DNA of 64,000 nt, from positions 1-64,000 of the forward strand of contig NZ_JAQVKP010000012.1 of the NCBI RefSeq assembly GCF_028694605.1, in the 5' to 3' direction. This stretch comes from Sulfurimonas sp. (GTDB lineage Bacteria > Campylobacterota > Campylobacteria > Campylobacterales > Sulfurimonadaceae). This document shows, in pieces, positions 1-10,230 of the stretch. Within the stretch, counting starts at the first letter, position 1. Each line of letters starts with the position of its first letter. Below the pieces are notes generated by a model. That model did not search any database and had not been told where the DNA came from. It was given only the letters and a program-made list of their open reading frames with translations. The translations under genes and the position numbers were made by a program.

Positions 1-159
1 TTTGATTGATGTTTTGTATTATTTTTGTGGTAAAAAATTATAACATTTACATGATTTCAAAAGGCTTTTTAAAATTTAAATTAGCTTAAATTATTGGTTG
101 TTTGCGGGAATCTGCAAGTGGCTCTAATAATTTTATTTTTGTAACCATTCATAAAATCT

Positions 160-888
160 CTATTTTTTAAATAATTGTCTAATTTTTTTCAAATTGTTTA
201 GTTTTTCTATACTCGTCTGAATAATCTCTTTTGCTCTGTTTGCTATATCTAAATACTCATCACCTTGAGGTTCTATCTTTTCAAGTTCAGCATAGTACAA
301 ATCTTCATTAAGAGAATCTAAACTTTCACTCAATTTATCTAAATCTTCATAGCTTATAAATCGAGATTCTACCAAGTCTTTTAAAATATCCTTATTTTTT
401 GAGATGGCAACCGCTAAATCAAAAATATCTCTTGTTAAATTGTCCTCTTTTCTCCACTTGACCTTTTTAGCGATTATATCTTCTACACTCTCATAGTACA
501 GCTCAAAATCAAGCGGTATTACTGTGTTTAAAATAGGTCTGTTTATAATTGCTTCATTGAGTAAAAAATCCACTTTTATATCGTCTTTGGTTTTTAATTG
601 CACATGATTATTCATACCGTCAAATCTGTACTCAGTTTGGTCAAACAGCGTTGTCTCATCTATATACCACTTAGGATTTAAAAAATCAAAAACTTGGGCT
701 TCCGTTACAAAAATATCTATATCAAAAGATTTTCTATGATTAAAATGAAACATTGCCAACGCAGTCCCGCCGCCAAATACCCACCAGTTTTTAAGAGTGA
801 CTTGATTCTCAATACCTTGTATCAATTCATGGTAAACTTTATTTAGTGCCTCTATCTGTATTTTAAAGTTCTTCAAATAGCCACTCAT
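160..888 (-). CDS. Nucleotidyltransferase, AbiEii/AbiGii-toxin-like family
   Basis: ORF with WWVFGGGTALAMFHFNHRKSFDIDIFV (GG..TALA..H.R.S.DID.F pattern) and downstream IIAKKVKWR...RDIFDLA, typical of AbiEii-type NTases. Confidence 0.8.
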   Translation of the reverse strand: MSGYLKNFKIQIEALNKVYHELIQGIENQVTLKNWWVFGGGTALAMFHFNHRKSFDIDIFVTEAQVFDFLNPKWYIDETTLFDQTEYRFDGMNNHVQLKTKDDIKVDFLLNEAIINRPILNTVIPLDFELYYESVEDIIAKKVKWRKEDNLTRDIFDLAVAISKNKDILKDLVESRFISYEDLDKLSESLDSLNEDLYYAELEKIEPQGDEYLDIANRAKEIIQTSIEKLNNLKKIRQLFKK

Positions 889-1435
889 ACTCTTTTATTG
901 CCTTTGCGTTGAACTGATCTAAATAATACTCATATACTCTTTTTATTGCCTTTTTCTTAATACCGTAAAGCTTACAGTACTTAACAACATCTTCATAAGA
1001 GACTTCTCTAAAAAGCGTTGCTATTGCATAGTTGTATTGTTTATCTATTTTAGTTCTTGTAAATATTTCATACAGGTCATTAACTCTATAGTGCATATTC
1101 TTATCACTTATAGAGTTATTGATAGTAGCCAATATCCACTTGGCACTATTTAGCTTCATCTCCTCTTCATTTATTACTTCAAAAGGCTTAATGTCAAAAT
1201 ACCCTTCTTTGTCATTTGCAAGGTCATACTCTAACTGTTTCATTAAAATAAACTCAGGTTTTAGATTGAAAAACTTTGCAAATTTTTTAGCTGTATGGAT
1301 GGTAAAACCTCTTTTGTGTTGATAGAGTTCACTTATGGTTTTTTTACCAATATCAAGCGACTCGCACAATTTATCTTGAGTGATTTTATTTGGATTGATA
1401 TATTTTTCTTTTATAAAGTCTATCGGTGCTATCAT
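863..1435 (-). CDS. HigA-like HTH protein with C-terminal extension; putative antitoxin partner of the NTase
   Basis: N-terminus ITQDKLCESLDIGKKTISELYQHKRGFTIHTAKKFAKFFNLKPEFILMKQLEYDL resembles HigA/VapI XRE antitoxins; overlaps the downstream NTase ORF by 26 bp. Confidence 0.75.
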   Translation of the reverse strand: MIAPIDFIKEKYINPNKITQDKLCESLDIGKKTISELYQHKRGFTIHTAKKFAKFFNLKPEFILMKQLEYDLANDKEGYFDIKPFEVINEEEMKLNSAKWILATINNSISDKNMHYRVNDLYEIFTRTKIDKQYNYAIATLFREVSYEDVVKYCKLYGIKKKAIKRVYEYYLDQFNAKAIKEYEWLFEEL

Positions 1436-1470
1436 AAAGTTATCCCACTACGATAATAAATATTACTTAA

Positions 1471-1495
1471 AATATTATCATATATAGATAATATT
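1471..1495. promoter_or_regulatory. Candidate operator: AATATTATC-N7-GATAATATT palindrome upstream of the HTH/NTase operon
   Basis: Perfect 9-bp inverted repeat with 7-nt spacer, 36 nt upstream of the HTH start; a further GATAATA half-site at 1452-1458. Confidence 0.5.
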
Positions 1496-1640
1496 GTCAA
1501 CTTTATGTGTAGTTATGTATAAATTTTGATGCTCTTGTAGCAGTTAGCCGTGGGCTTTTAGAATACAAAAAGAAAATTACGATAAGGGATTTGAGTAAAT
1601 AAAGATTATTTTTCAAAATAACTAATTTAATAAATAGATA

Positions 1641-1667
1641 AAAGCCTCTTTAATAGAGGCTTTTTTT
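1641..1667 (-). terminator. Intrinsic terminator downstream of purH
   Basis: aagcctc-tttaata-gaggctt hairpin flanked by A/T tracts immediately after the purH stop. Confidence 0.7.
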
Positions 1668-1671
1668 AGAT

Positions 1672-3207
1672 TTAGTGCAAAAAGTGTCTAACTCCTGAGA
1701 AGTATAAGCTCATACCATACTCATTGGCAGCAGCGATAACCTCATCGTCTCTTATGCTTCCGCCCGGTTCTATGACACTTTTTACGCCTGCTGCGGCAGC
1801 TGCGTCTATGCTATCACGGAATGGGAAGAATGCTTCGCTTGCAAGTGCTGCACCTGCTACATCAAGCCCCATCTCTTTTGCTTTTTTAAGTGCGCATTGA
1901 CTCGCATCTACACGGCTAGTCATTCCCATGCCCACAGCCACCATAGCAGAATTTTTTACATAAACGACACAGTTTGATTTTGTAAGAGATGCTACTTTAT
2001 ACGCAATCTCCATATCTTTCTTCTCCTGAGCGGTTGCTTCTCTTGTAGTCATAAGTTTTGCATTTTTAACTTCATCGTCACTTACTTTGTCGGCGTCTTG
2101 ATATACAAATCCACCGTCTATATGTTTAAAGTCTTTTTCATCGTTTGCCAAAACAAGCTTGTCACAACCCATTTCAAAGAGCTTGATGCGTTTTTTGCTC
2201 TCAAAAACTTCTAGCGCTTCCTCTGTAAAACGCCCTGCAATGATAACCTCTAAAAAAATCTCATTCATCTTTAGTGCCAACTCTTTTGTTACAACACCGT
2301 TTACCGCCACAACACCGCCAAACGCCGATACAGGGTCACATTTTAGAGCTTCAACATAAGCATCCACAAGATTGTCACGGATAGCAAATCCGCAAGGATT
2401 TCCATGCTTTGTTATACAGATAGCATTTTCGCTTCCAAAAGCAGAGGCAATTTTGACCGCACCGCTTAGGTCGTTTAGGTTGTTAAAACTCGCTTCGCCT
2501 TTTAGGGTTTTAAAGTTGTTTGTATAGTGTTTGTCAAATTCGTACAAAGCGCCGTTTTGATGAGGATTTTCGCCATAACGGGTATTCATCACTTTATTTC
2601 CGACTATAAACTGTTTTTCGCCAAAGCCGCCGTTGAAACGCTTGTTCATATAGTTTGCTATCATAGAGTCATAAGCCGCCGTATGCTCGTAAGCTTTTAT
2701 CATTAAGCCTCTTCTAAACTCCAGCGTATTTTTCTCATTCTCTATCGCATCTATAACTTTTGCATAGTCATTTGCATCGGTAACTATCATAACACTGTCA
2801 AAGTTTTTTGCAGCCGAGCGAACCATAGCAGGTCCGCCGATGTCGATGTTTTCTATAATCTCTTCAAAATCATCAGTTTTTTCGATTGTAGCTTTAAACG
2901 GATAGAGATTTACACAAACAAGGTCAATCGCCTCTACCCCAAGCTCTTTTGCCTGATCTAAATGCGACTGCTTGTCACGGCGATGCAAAATTCCGCCATG
3001 CACAAACGGGTTTAGAGTTTTTACGCGACCTTCAAAACACTCTGGAAACTTTGTAACCTCATCTATCTCAATAGCTTTGATGCCGTTTTCAACAAGTATC
3101 TTGTATGTTCCACCCGTGGAGATGATTTCAAAACCGTTTTTTACCAAAGATGTGCAAAACTCAACCACACCGCTCTTATCGCTTACGCTTACCAACGCTC
3201 TTTTCAT
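1672..3207 (-). CDS. purH: Bifunctional AICAR formyltransferase/IMP cyclohydrolase
   Basis: 511-aa [21 protein letters not shown]...STGGTYKIL...[12 protein letters not shown], full PurH architecture. Confidence 0.97.
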   Translation of the reverse strand: MKRALVSVSDKSGVVEFCTSLVKNGFEIISTGGTYKILVENGIKAIEIDEVTKFPECFEGRVKTLNPFVHGGILHRRDKQSHLDQAKELGVEAIDLVCVNLYPFKATIEKTDDFEEIIENIDIGGPAMVRSAAKNFDSVMIVTDANDYAKVIDAIENEKNTLEFRRGLMIKAYEHTAAYDSMIANYMNKRFNGGFGEKQFIVGNKVMNTRYGENPHQNGALYEFDKHYTNNFKTLKGEASFNNLNDLSGAVKIASAFGSENAICITKHGNPCGFAIRDNLVDAYVEALKCDPVSAFGGVVAVNGVVTKELALKMNEIFLEVIIAGRFTEEALEVFESKKRIKLFEMGCDKLVLANDEKDFKHIDGGFVYQDADKVSDDEVKNAKLMTTREATAQEKKDMEIAYKVASLTKSNCVVYVKNSAMVAVGMGMTSRVDASQCALKKAKEMGLDVAGAALASEAFFPFRDSIDAAAAAGVKSVIEPGGSIRDDEVIAAANEYGMSLYFSGVRHFLH

Positions 3208-3322
3208 GAAAATTTCCTAAAAAAATAAATTGACGAATTTTATCTCAATTGAGATTAGAAGATGGTAAACTTAAAAAAATGAAATGAGAGGTGGCTTATG
3301 AAGTTTTTAAGATGGAAGAATT

Positions 3323-5287
3323 TTAAACGATAGTATCTGTCGGTTCTCCAAAATAATAGCCTTGTGAAAAATCCACTTCGAGTTCTTGAACTTTTTGAAA
3401 AACATTTTTAGAGTGTACAAACTCGGCTATGGTTTTAATCCCCATATTTTTAGCAAAATTTACGATTGTTTTCGTAATCATTTGAGAATTACCGTCTATA
3501 TCTACGCCCTTTATCATTGAGCCATCTATCTTTATGTAGTCAACTTTGAGTTTCATAAGATAATCAAAATTTGAGTATCCTGTTCCAAAATCATCTATCG
3601 CTATTCTTACTCCGTATTTTTTAACATTGTCTATAAATTCCAAAACCTGCTCAAAATTTTCTATGCCTTCGGACTCTATTATCTCAAAGACTATTTTTTC
3701 GCCTATTGAACTCTCTTTTAGTCTATCTATAATAAATTTATTTACTTCTTTATTCAAAATATCTTCGACAGAGATATTTATGGATACCGAATATGGTAAA
3801 TTTTGGAATTTTTGGAATGTTTTTTCAACTATTATTTTTGTAAGCTGATGATAAAGTTTATTTTTCTTGGCTAATTCTAAAAAATGAACAGGCGAAATAT
3901 ATACCCCATTAGCGTCAATCATTCTTATCAATGCCTCATACTTCACTATCTCTTGTGTTTTACAATCTACTATAGGTTGAAAAATCGGTACTATTCTGTC
4001 TTCTTCTATCGCTTTTTTTAAGCGTTTTGTCCAGTCAAAGTTTTTTTCGTACTCTTTTGCCATATACATAGTTTTTTCATCATACACCAAAAAGTCTTTT
4101 TTGTTTTTCTTTGCAATTTTTAGCGCAATATCCGCATTTTCAAGCAATGTCTCATAGCCATAGGAGATGCCGAATGTTGCGCTTAAGCTTACCTCGCTGT
4201 TGCCGTCGATTTTAAAACTTTTTTGTGAAATTTTTTCACTTAACACAGACGCAAATATCTTAAACACTTCTATATCCATAGCTTTGTCGCACAGATATGA
4301 AAACTCATCTGAATGAAGCCTGTACAACGCATTGCCACCAAACATATTTTCCTTTAAAAACTCGGCAAAATCTTTAAGAATAGAATCACCCGCTTCATTT
4401 CCGTATAAATCGTTTATCTCCTGAAAAGAGTCTATATTTATAATCATCAAAAATGAGTTTTTCTTCTCTTCCAGTCTTTCGGTTAATCGTCTTCTATTTT
4501 CCAATCCCGTTAAACTGTCATAATAAAATTGATGTTCGATTGAGTCTAGCATAGTATTAAAAACATCTTTTATGGAGTCTATCTCCTCTATGTTATCATT
4601 TACTTCTACTCTTTTTTTCATATCATGCGACTTTGTTATGCTTTGAATGACATTTGAAAAATTTTTGATTGGCTTAATAATATACTGGTTAAACTCGATA
4701 AATACGGCTATAAAAACCACAAGTGAAAATATAGTGATAAATATAATAAAAAAGTTTATCATCTCATCTAGCGATATTTTTAGATTGACTACTGGGTACG
4801 ATATATCTATAATACCAAGTACATCGTTCTCTTTGGCATTTGTATGGCATCTAAGGCAATCCTGTTTTGCCGTAACGGGATAGTAGTATCTTATAAAATT
4901 TGAATTGGATATATTCAATATCTCTTCGCCGTTCATAGCTTTTTGTATATCAAGATTTGTACCGATAGCCCGCCTGTCCTTTTCTATAACGCCAAAAATT
5001 TCCGATACCGTCTCCGTTCTGTAAACATCAACTTTCATAGACGGATCTACACGGTTTAATCTGATAATAATTTCTCTTAAATCCTCTTTATTCCATCCCT
5101 TTTGCATAGCGGAGTATAAACTTTCAAAAACCAACATACTAGTTTTTTTTGCATCCACATGCGCAAGACTGGATATTGCATTTTTTTTCATATACTCACC
5201 GTATATAAAGGCGGATATAAGAGTAAAAACAAGTGTTATCAACATGATTTTTGCAGTTATTCTGGTATATGTTGTTTTATTGTTCAT
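3323..5287 (-). CDS. Membrane sensor with CxxCH heme-type motif, degenerate GGDEF and EAL domains
   Basis: TM near N-terminus; DCLRCHTNAKENDVLGIIDISYPV; second TM then HAMP-like region; YRLHSDEF in place of GGDEF; YEALIRM, IDDFGTGYSNF and FSQGYYFGEP of EAL. Confidence 0.88.
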   Translation of the reverse strand: MNNKTTYTRITAKIMLITLVFTLISAFIYGEYMKKNAISSLAHVDAKKTSMLVFESLYSAMQKGWNKEDLREIIIRLNRVDPSMKVDVYRTETVSEIFGVIEKDRRAIGTNLDIQKAMNGEEILNISNSNFIRYYYPVTAKQDCLRCHTNAKENDVLGIIDISYPVVNLKISLDEMINFFIIFITIFSLVVFIAVFIEFNQYIIKPIKNFSNVIQSITKSHDMKKRVEVNDNIEEIDSIKDVFNTMLDSIEHQFYYDSLTGLENRRRLTERLEEKKNSFLMIINIDSFQEINDLYGNEAGDSILKDFAEFLKENMFGGNALYRLHSDEFSYLCDKAMDIEVFKIFASVLSEKISQKSFKIDGNSEVSLSATFGISYGYETLLENADIALKIAKKNKKDFLVYDEKTMYMAKEYEKNFDWTKRLKKAIEEDRIVPIFQPIVDCKTQEIVKYEALIRMIDANGVYISPVHFLELAKKNKLYHQLTKIIVEKTFQKFQNLPYSVSINISVEDILNKEVNKFIIDRLKESSIGEKIVFEIIESEGIENFEQVLEFIDNVKKYGVRIAIDDFGTGYSNFDYLMKLKVDYIKIDGSMIKGVDIDGNSQMITKTIVNFAKNMGIKTIAEFVHSKNVFQKVQELEVDFSQGYYFGEPTDTIV

Positions 5288-5464
5288 AACTGCGCTAAAG
5301 CCTTTTTATAGTAGTTGTCTTAAAGTAATATGAAAAAATATATATCGCGTATTATACTTAAAAAAATTTTAAACTTTGTTTTAATACTATTTTTTAAAAT
5401 AAAGTTCCGCAAAAACTCTAATATGGTGTTTTTTATTAAAATATCTATTTTATAAGGTTGATAA

Positions 5465-6154
5465 ATGAGCAGTAAAGTAATTTCTCTTCAAATCGGTAAA
5501 GTAAAAGCGTACGGTAAAAAAGAGTCTAAAGATTTTTTGGGTAAATACTGGGAAAGCGGCTCTTTTAAAGAGCCTACACTTGAGAGACTCTGGGCTGGCA
5601 AACTAGGTCTAAGCGGCGATGAAGTGGCCGACAAAGTACATCATGGCGGAGAGGAGAAAGCCATTTTTGCCAATAGTTACGAAAATTACAATGAGTGGAG
5701 TGAGTTTTTAGGCAAGGAGATACCTTTTGGTGCGCTTGCTGAAAATCTCACTATCTCAGGACTTCATGAAAGCAGTGTATGTTTAGGCGACATCCACAAA
5801 ATCAGCGAGGTCATACTCCAAGTCTCACAACCTAGAAAACCATGCTGGAAGATATCAAAACGGTGGAACAACAAAAAATTTACTCATGAGATTTACGCAA
5901 CGGGACTTACAGGCTGGTACTATCGTGTTCTTGAAGAAGGGTTTATAAAAGCAGGTGATGAAATTGTTGTTCTCCCGCACGAGGAGGAGCGTATCTCGAT
6001 TCTTGATGCAAATATGGCTTTTGCCAACCCCATCATGCATAGAGAAATTTTGGAAAAAATCTTAACTATCCCCTCTATTGCTCCGTCTTACAGAACAAGC
6101 ATAGAGAAGAGAATTGAGGGAGAATTTTCACTTGAGTATATGAGAGTAGATTAG
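5465..6154 (+). CDS. MOSC domain protein (YiiM-like)
   Basis: [31 protein letters not shown]...[13 protein letters not shown]...QPRKPCWK. Confidence 0.85.
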   Translation: MSSKVISLQIGKVKAYGKKESKDFLGKYWESGSFKEPTLERLWAGKLGLSGDEVADKVHHGGEEKAIFANSYENYNEWSEFLGKEIPFGALAENLTISGLHESSVCLGDIHKISEVILQVSQPRKPCWKISKRWNNKKFTHEIYATGLTGWYYRVLEEGFIKAGDEIVVLPHEEERISILDANMAFANPIMHREILEKILTIPSIAPSYRTSIEKRIEGEFSLEYMRVD

Positions 6155-8367
6155 ATATCTCTCTCGATTACTCTTTTAAATGTGTTAAAGTAGTTGTCTT
6201 GAAGCTCACTCATGCTCATCTCAACATTATTGATTTTGATTTTATCTCCGCCTACAGTTCCGATTTTTTGACAAAACATTTGACCTCCGCTTAATGATTC
6301 AAATGAAGCAGCATCTTCTTGTCTTACCTCTACGATAGCACGGCTCATAGTCTCAGAGAAGATGTCTCTCTCGTCTTCAACCAACATTCTTGCACTACAT
6401 CCAAGACCGCTTACCGCCGCCATTTTTGCCAATGCTATAGCAACACCGCCGCTGCTTGCATCTTTAGCGCATCTAAGCAGCCCTCTTTTGTTTGCCTCAA
6501 TAACCAAATCCCAAAGATAAAGCTCTTTTTCGTAGTCAACTTCAGGAAGTTTTCCGGCAACCGTACCGCAAATCTCTTTCATGTAAAGAGAACCGCCAAA
6601 CTCACTTGCACTCTCTCCTACAAGATAAATAGAATTTCCCTCTTCTTGAAAACTTGACATCAAAACTTTGTTTGCGTCATCGTTTACGCCAACCGTTGCG
6701 ATAGATGGAGTTGGGAAAACAGATACACCGTTTGTCTCATTGTAAAGCGAAACATTGCCGCCGATAACAGGAGTACTCAGTGCCGCACAAGCCTCTTTGA
6801 TACCCAAACAGCTCTCGCCGAACTGCCACATAACCTCAGGATTTTCTGGGTTTCCAAAGTTAAGACAATCAGTAATCGCCAAAGGTCTGGCCCCGCTCAT
6901 AGCAACATTTCTACCGCTCTCGATAACCGCTGCCGCCGCTCCGCCTTTTGGGTCTATGTAGCAGTAACGGACATTACAGTCAGCCGACATTGCAAGTGCT
7001 TTGCCGTTCTCTTTTACACGGATAACGGAAGCGTCAAGCATACCGCCTTTTTTGATGGTATTCGTCTGCACCATTGAGTCATACTGAGTATATATCCATG
7101 ATTTATCAACCACTTCCATAGACTTCGTAAGTCTCTCAAATGCCTCTTGGTTTGATACGCGAGGAAAATCGTTGATAGTAACATCTGCAATTTTGTCTAA
7201 GTATGCAGGGCGAACCATCGGGCGTTTAAGAACAGGTGCTTCTTCGCTTACAGGATTTACAGGAACTTCCGCTACTTTTTCTCCATGCCAGAAAAGCTCC
7301 ATGTTTCCGGTGTTCGTTACCTCACCGATAACCGCAGCATCCAAATCCCACTTCTCAAATATCTTGATGATTTCGGCTTCGCTTCCCTTTTTCGCACAAA
7401 GAAGCATTCTCTCTTGAGATTCGCTTAACATAAAGTCGTATGGCTGCATACCTTCTTCACGGGCAGGAACTCTATCTAAATGCATAATCATGCCGCTTCC
7501 GCTACGTCCTGCCATCTCGAATGAACTGGAAGTAAGCCCCGCCGCACCCATATCTTGGATACCTACGACATGGTCAGTTTTAAATAGCTCTAAACAAGCT
7601 TCTAGCAGAAGTTTTTCCGTAAAAGGATCTCCTACTTGAACAGTCGGACGAAGAGATTTTGACTCTTCAGTGAAACTATCCGAACTCATAACAGCTCCGC
7701 CAAGACCGTCACGACCGGTTTTTGCGCCTACATAAATAACAGGGTTTCCTATACCGTCAGCTCTGCCGTAAAATATCTCATCACTTTTTGCAAGTCCCAG
7801 CGTAAAAGCATTTACCAAAATATTACCGTTATAGCACTCGTCAAAACTTGTCTCTCCGCCGATTGTCGGAACTCCCATACAGTTTCCGTAACCGCCGATA
7901 CCCGCTACAACACCGCGGACAAGGTATCTTTGATGAGCTGAGACTTTATCGTCGTTTAAAACATTTCCAAATCTAAGAGCATTTAAGTTTGCAATAGGTC
8001 TGGCACCCATAGTAAATACATCACGCATGATTCCGCCTACACCCGTTGCAGCCCCTTGGTACGGTTCTATAAAGCTTGGGTGGTTATGCGACTCCATCTT
8101 AAATACCGCTGCATAGCCGTCTCCTATGTCTATAACACCCGCATTTTCACCCGGACCTTGAATAACCCACGGAGCTTTTGTCGGAAATCCGCTTAAGTGA
8201 ACTTTTGAAGATTTATAGCTACAGTGTTCGCTCCACATTGCGGAAAAAATCCCAATCTCAACAAGATTAGGCTCACGCCCTAAAATCTGCTTAATATGCG
8301 CATAATCATCGCTTGAAAGCTTATGTGATGCAAGTACTTTTTCAATGTTTTCTAGTTGTTGGCTCAC
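6151..8367 (-). CDS. purL: Phosphoribosylformylglycinamidine synthase II
   Basis: 738-aa [15 protein letters not shown]...[22 protein letters not shown]... Confidence 0.97.
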   Translation of the reverse strand: MSQQLENIEKVLASHKLSSDDYAHIKQILGREPNLVEIGIFSAMWSEHCSYKSSKVHLSGFPTKAPWVIQGPGENAGVIDIGDGYAAVFKMESHNHPSFIEPYQGAATGVGGIMRDVFTMGARPIANLNALRFGNVLNDDKVSAHQRYLVRGVVAGIGGYGNCMGVPTIGGETSFDECYNGNILVNAFTLGLAKSDEIFYGRADGIGNPVIYVGAKTGRDGLGGAVMSSDSFTEESKSLRPTVQVGDPFTEKLLLEACLELFKTDHVVGIQDMGAAGLTSSSFEMAGRSGSGMIMHLDRVPAREEGMQPYDFMLSESQERMLLCAKKGSEAEIIKIFEKWDLDAAVIGEVTNTGNMELFWHGEKVAEVPVNPVSEEAPVLKRPMVRPAYLDKIADVTINDFPRVSNQEAFERLTKSMEVVDKSWIYTQYDSMVQTNTIKKGGMLDASVIRVKENGKALAMSADCNVRYCYIDPKGGAAAAVIESGRNVAMSGARPLAITDCLNFGNPENPEVMWQFGESCLGIKEACAALSTPVIGGNVSLYNETNGVSVFPTPSIATVGVNDDANKVLMSSFQEEGNSIYLVGESASEFGGSLYMKEICGTVAGKLPEVDYEKELYLWDLVIEANKRGLLRCAKDASSGGVAIALAKMAAVSGLGCSARMLVEDERDIFSETMSRAIVEVRQEDAASFESLSGGQMFCQKIGTVGGDKIKINNVEMSMSELQDNYFNTFKRVIERDI

Positions 8368-8441
8368 GGGGAATCCTAAAAATTTGGTTTTTAAGCGGTG
8401 ATTATATCCAATGTGAGGTAAAAAGAGTTTTAAGGGTACCT

Positions 8442-8966
8442 CTAATGAAAAGAGAAGTGCTCTTTGGTGCGGATATTTTTTTTGAGCGAAAAGATATTTT
8501 TGTAGAAAATCTCTAAAATTTCATACTCTTTTTTTCCGTTTGGAAGCTGTAGCTTAAACTGATCATCTGCCTCTTTGCCAAGAAGCGCACGGGCAAGCGG
8601 GGAGTGTATGCTTATAAGCCCGTTTTCCGGCTCAGACTCTAAAACACCGCAAATCGTATAACACTCCTCTTCATCGGTTTCAATGTTGCAGATGCGTACG
8701 CTGCTTCCAAAACTAACCCGCTCATGAGAGAGGCGGGACGGGTCGATGATTTGAGCTTTTTGTATCAGTGAGTTGAGATAAAAAAGCCTTTTGTCAATGT
8801 GGCGAAGCTTCTCTTTTGCCGCTTGATAGTCCGCATTTTCGCTTCTGTCTCCCAAAGCCGCCGCAACAAGTTTTTCATGTGCAACTTTTGGCTTTTCCAC
8901 TTCAAGCAAAAACTTAAACTCCCCCACTAACATATCATATCCCTCAACACTCATAGGCTCTTGCAA
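8442..8966 (-). CDS. GreA/GreB-family transcription elongation factor (GreB-like coiled coil)
   Basis: [37 protein letters not shown]. Confidence 0.85.
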   Translation of the reverse strand: MQEPMSVEGYDMLVGEFKFLLEVEKPKVAHEKLVAAALGDRSENADYQAAKEKLRHIDKRLFYLNSLIQKAQIIDPSRLSHERVSFGSSVRICNIETDEEECYTICGVLESEPENGLISIHSPLARALLGKEADDQFKLQLPNGKKEYEILEIFYKNIFSLKKNIRTKEHFSFH

Positions 8967-8978
8967 ACATCTACCTCT

Positions 8979-9305
8979 TTATGCGTTAAACCCTACTATG
9001 TAGTAGGTGTTTTTATTGTCTAGTTTTTCAACTTTTACTTTATATTTTTCGCTGAAATGCTTAACTTTTTCATGCGCTTCCTGCGCCATCTCAGGGGATG
9101 GAGTGTCTATTTTGATTTTAAAGCAGTCATTTGAATTTGACATTGCGACATAAGCGTCATCCACTCTTAAGTGGTCGTTTAAGTCCATGATATGTTTTTG
9201 TATTTTCTCATACCCTTGTGTATTTTCTTCAATCTTCTCAAGTTGTTTAAGTAACGCCTCATTTGGCACATACCCTAACTGAACCAGAACTGCTTCTCTT
9301 TGCAT
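8979..9305 (-). CDS. Hypothetical protein
   Basis: 108-aa ORF just upstream of the greA/B-like gene on the same strand; no recognised domain. Confidence 0.6.
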   Translation of the reverse strand: MQREAVLVQLGYVPNEALLKQLEKIEENTQGYEKIQKHIMDLNDHLRVDDAYVAMSNSNDCFKIKIDTPSPEMAQEAHEKVKHFSEKYKVKVEKLDNKNTYYIVGFNA

Positions 9306-9427
9306 AGATTTTTCCTTTTTACAATTTTGTCGGTATATGGTAACGATATTTTGTAAATATTCAGTGCTTTTTTATAAACATAAATGTATCATCAAATCAA
9401 ATTTTTAGCTACAAAAGAGAGCATTAC

Positions 9428-10225
9428 ATGACCGAAGAGATACTAAAAAAAATCAAACAGCTCCCCCCGCTTCCGGAGTCTGCAATGCAGATAGAGGCGG
9501 TTTATCAGGACCCAGACAGTACGTTTAATGATATGGTAAAGATTTTAGAAAAAGATCCTCTCTTAACTGCCGACATTTTAAAAGCTGCCAACTCTCCGCT
9601 CTATGGATTTAGCCGTGAAATCAACACTATCAACCAAGCAGTAGGTCTTTTTGGGATGGGAACGGTACGCGGTTTTGCACTTGCCAGTATCGTGAAGAAG
9701 AGCTTTACGCTTGATTTTTCTGCGTATGGCATCACTAATGACATGTTCTCGGCGCTCTCTAAAAAACAGCATGCACTTGTTACTTCATGGTGTCTGAGAA
9801 AAGAGGCAAAACTTTTGGGCATTCTCTCTCCTGCAGCGTTTTTGGTTGAGATTGGCAAAGTTTTGATAGCTCAACAGATTATGGCAGACAAAACACAAGA
9901 GAAGTTCAAAGAAGCACTTGCAACTCTTGAGAGTGTTGAAGAAGCGGAGAGAGAAGTTGCTGGCGTTGACACACCTGAAGTAAGCGGGACCATCTTTGAG
10001 CATTGGAGATTTGAATCAGGACTTGTTGAGACTATCCGCCACTGCGGCGATCCGGAAAAAGCCAAAGAAGATGTGCAAAAAGCAGCAAAAATCTTACAGG
10101 TTGTCCGCACAGCAGTCCCTATCAACGGTGTCATAACAGAGCAGAGTGTCGCTGCGGCAAAAGAACTTATTATCAAATACAGTCTTGATATGGAAAGTTT
10201 TGAAAAAGCTCTTGAAAATATGTAA
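9428..10225 (+). CDS. HDOD domain protein
   Basis: LPPLPESAMQIEAVYQDPDSTFNDMVKILEKDPLLTADILKAANSPLYGFSREINTINQAVGLFG. Confidence 0.88.
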   Translation: MTEEILKKIKQLPPLPESAMQIEAVYQDPDSTFNDMVKILEKDPLLTADILKAANSPLYGFSREINTINQAVGLFGMGTVRGFALASIVKKSFTLDFSAYGITNDMFSALSKKQHALVTSWCLRKEAKLLGILSPAAFLVEIGKVLIAQQIMADKTQEKFKEALATLESVEEAEREVAGVDTPEVSGTIFEHWRFESGLVETIRHCGDPEKAKEDVQKAAKILQVVRTAVPINGVITEQSVAAAKELIIKYSLDMESFEKALENM

Positions 10226-10230
10226 GCGTT

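Noticed and set aside
1530-1605. Short plus-strand coding-like fragment DALVAVSRGLLEYKKKITIRDLSK*
   Set aside because: Only ~24 codons, no start or recognisable family; could be a gene remnant but cannot be supported.
6151-8367. purL separated from the purC-purS-purQ cluster
   Set aside because: Dispersed pur genes are common in this lineage; no unusual feature beyond that.
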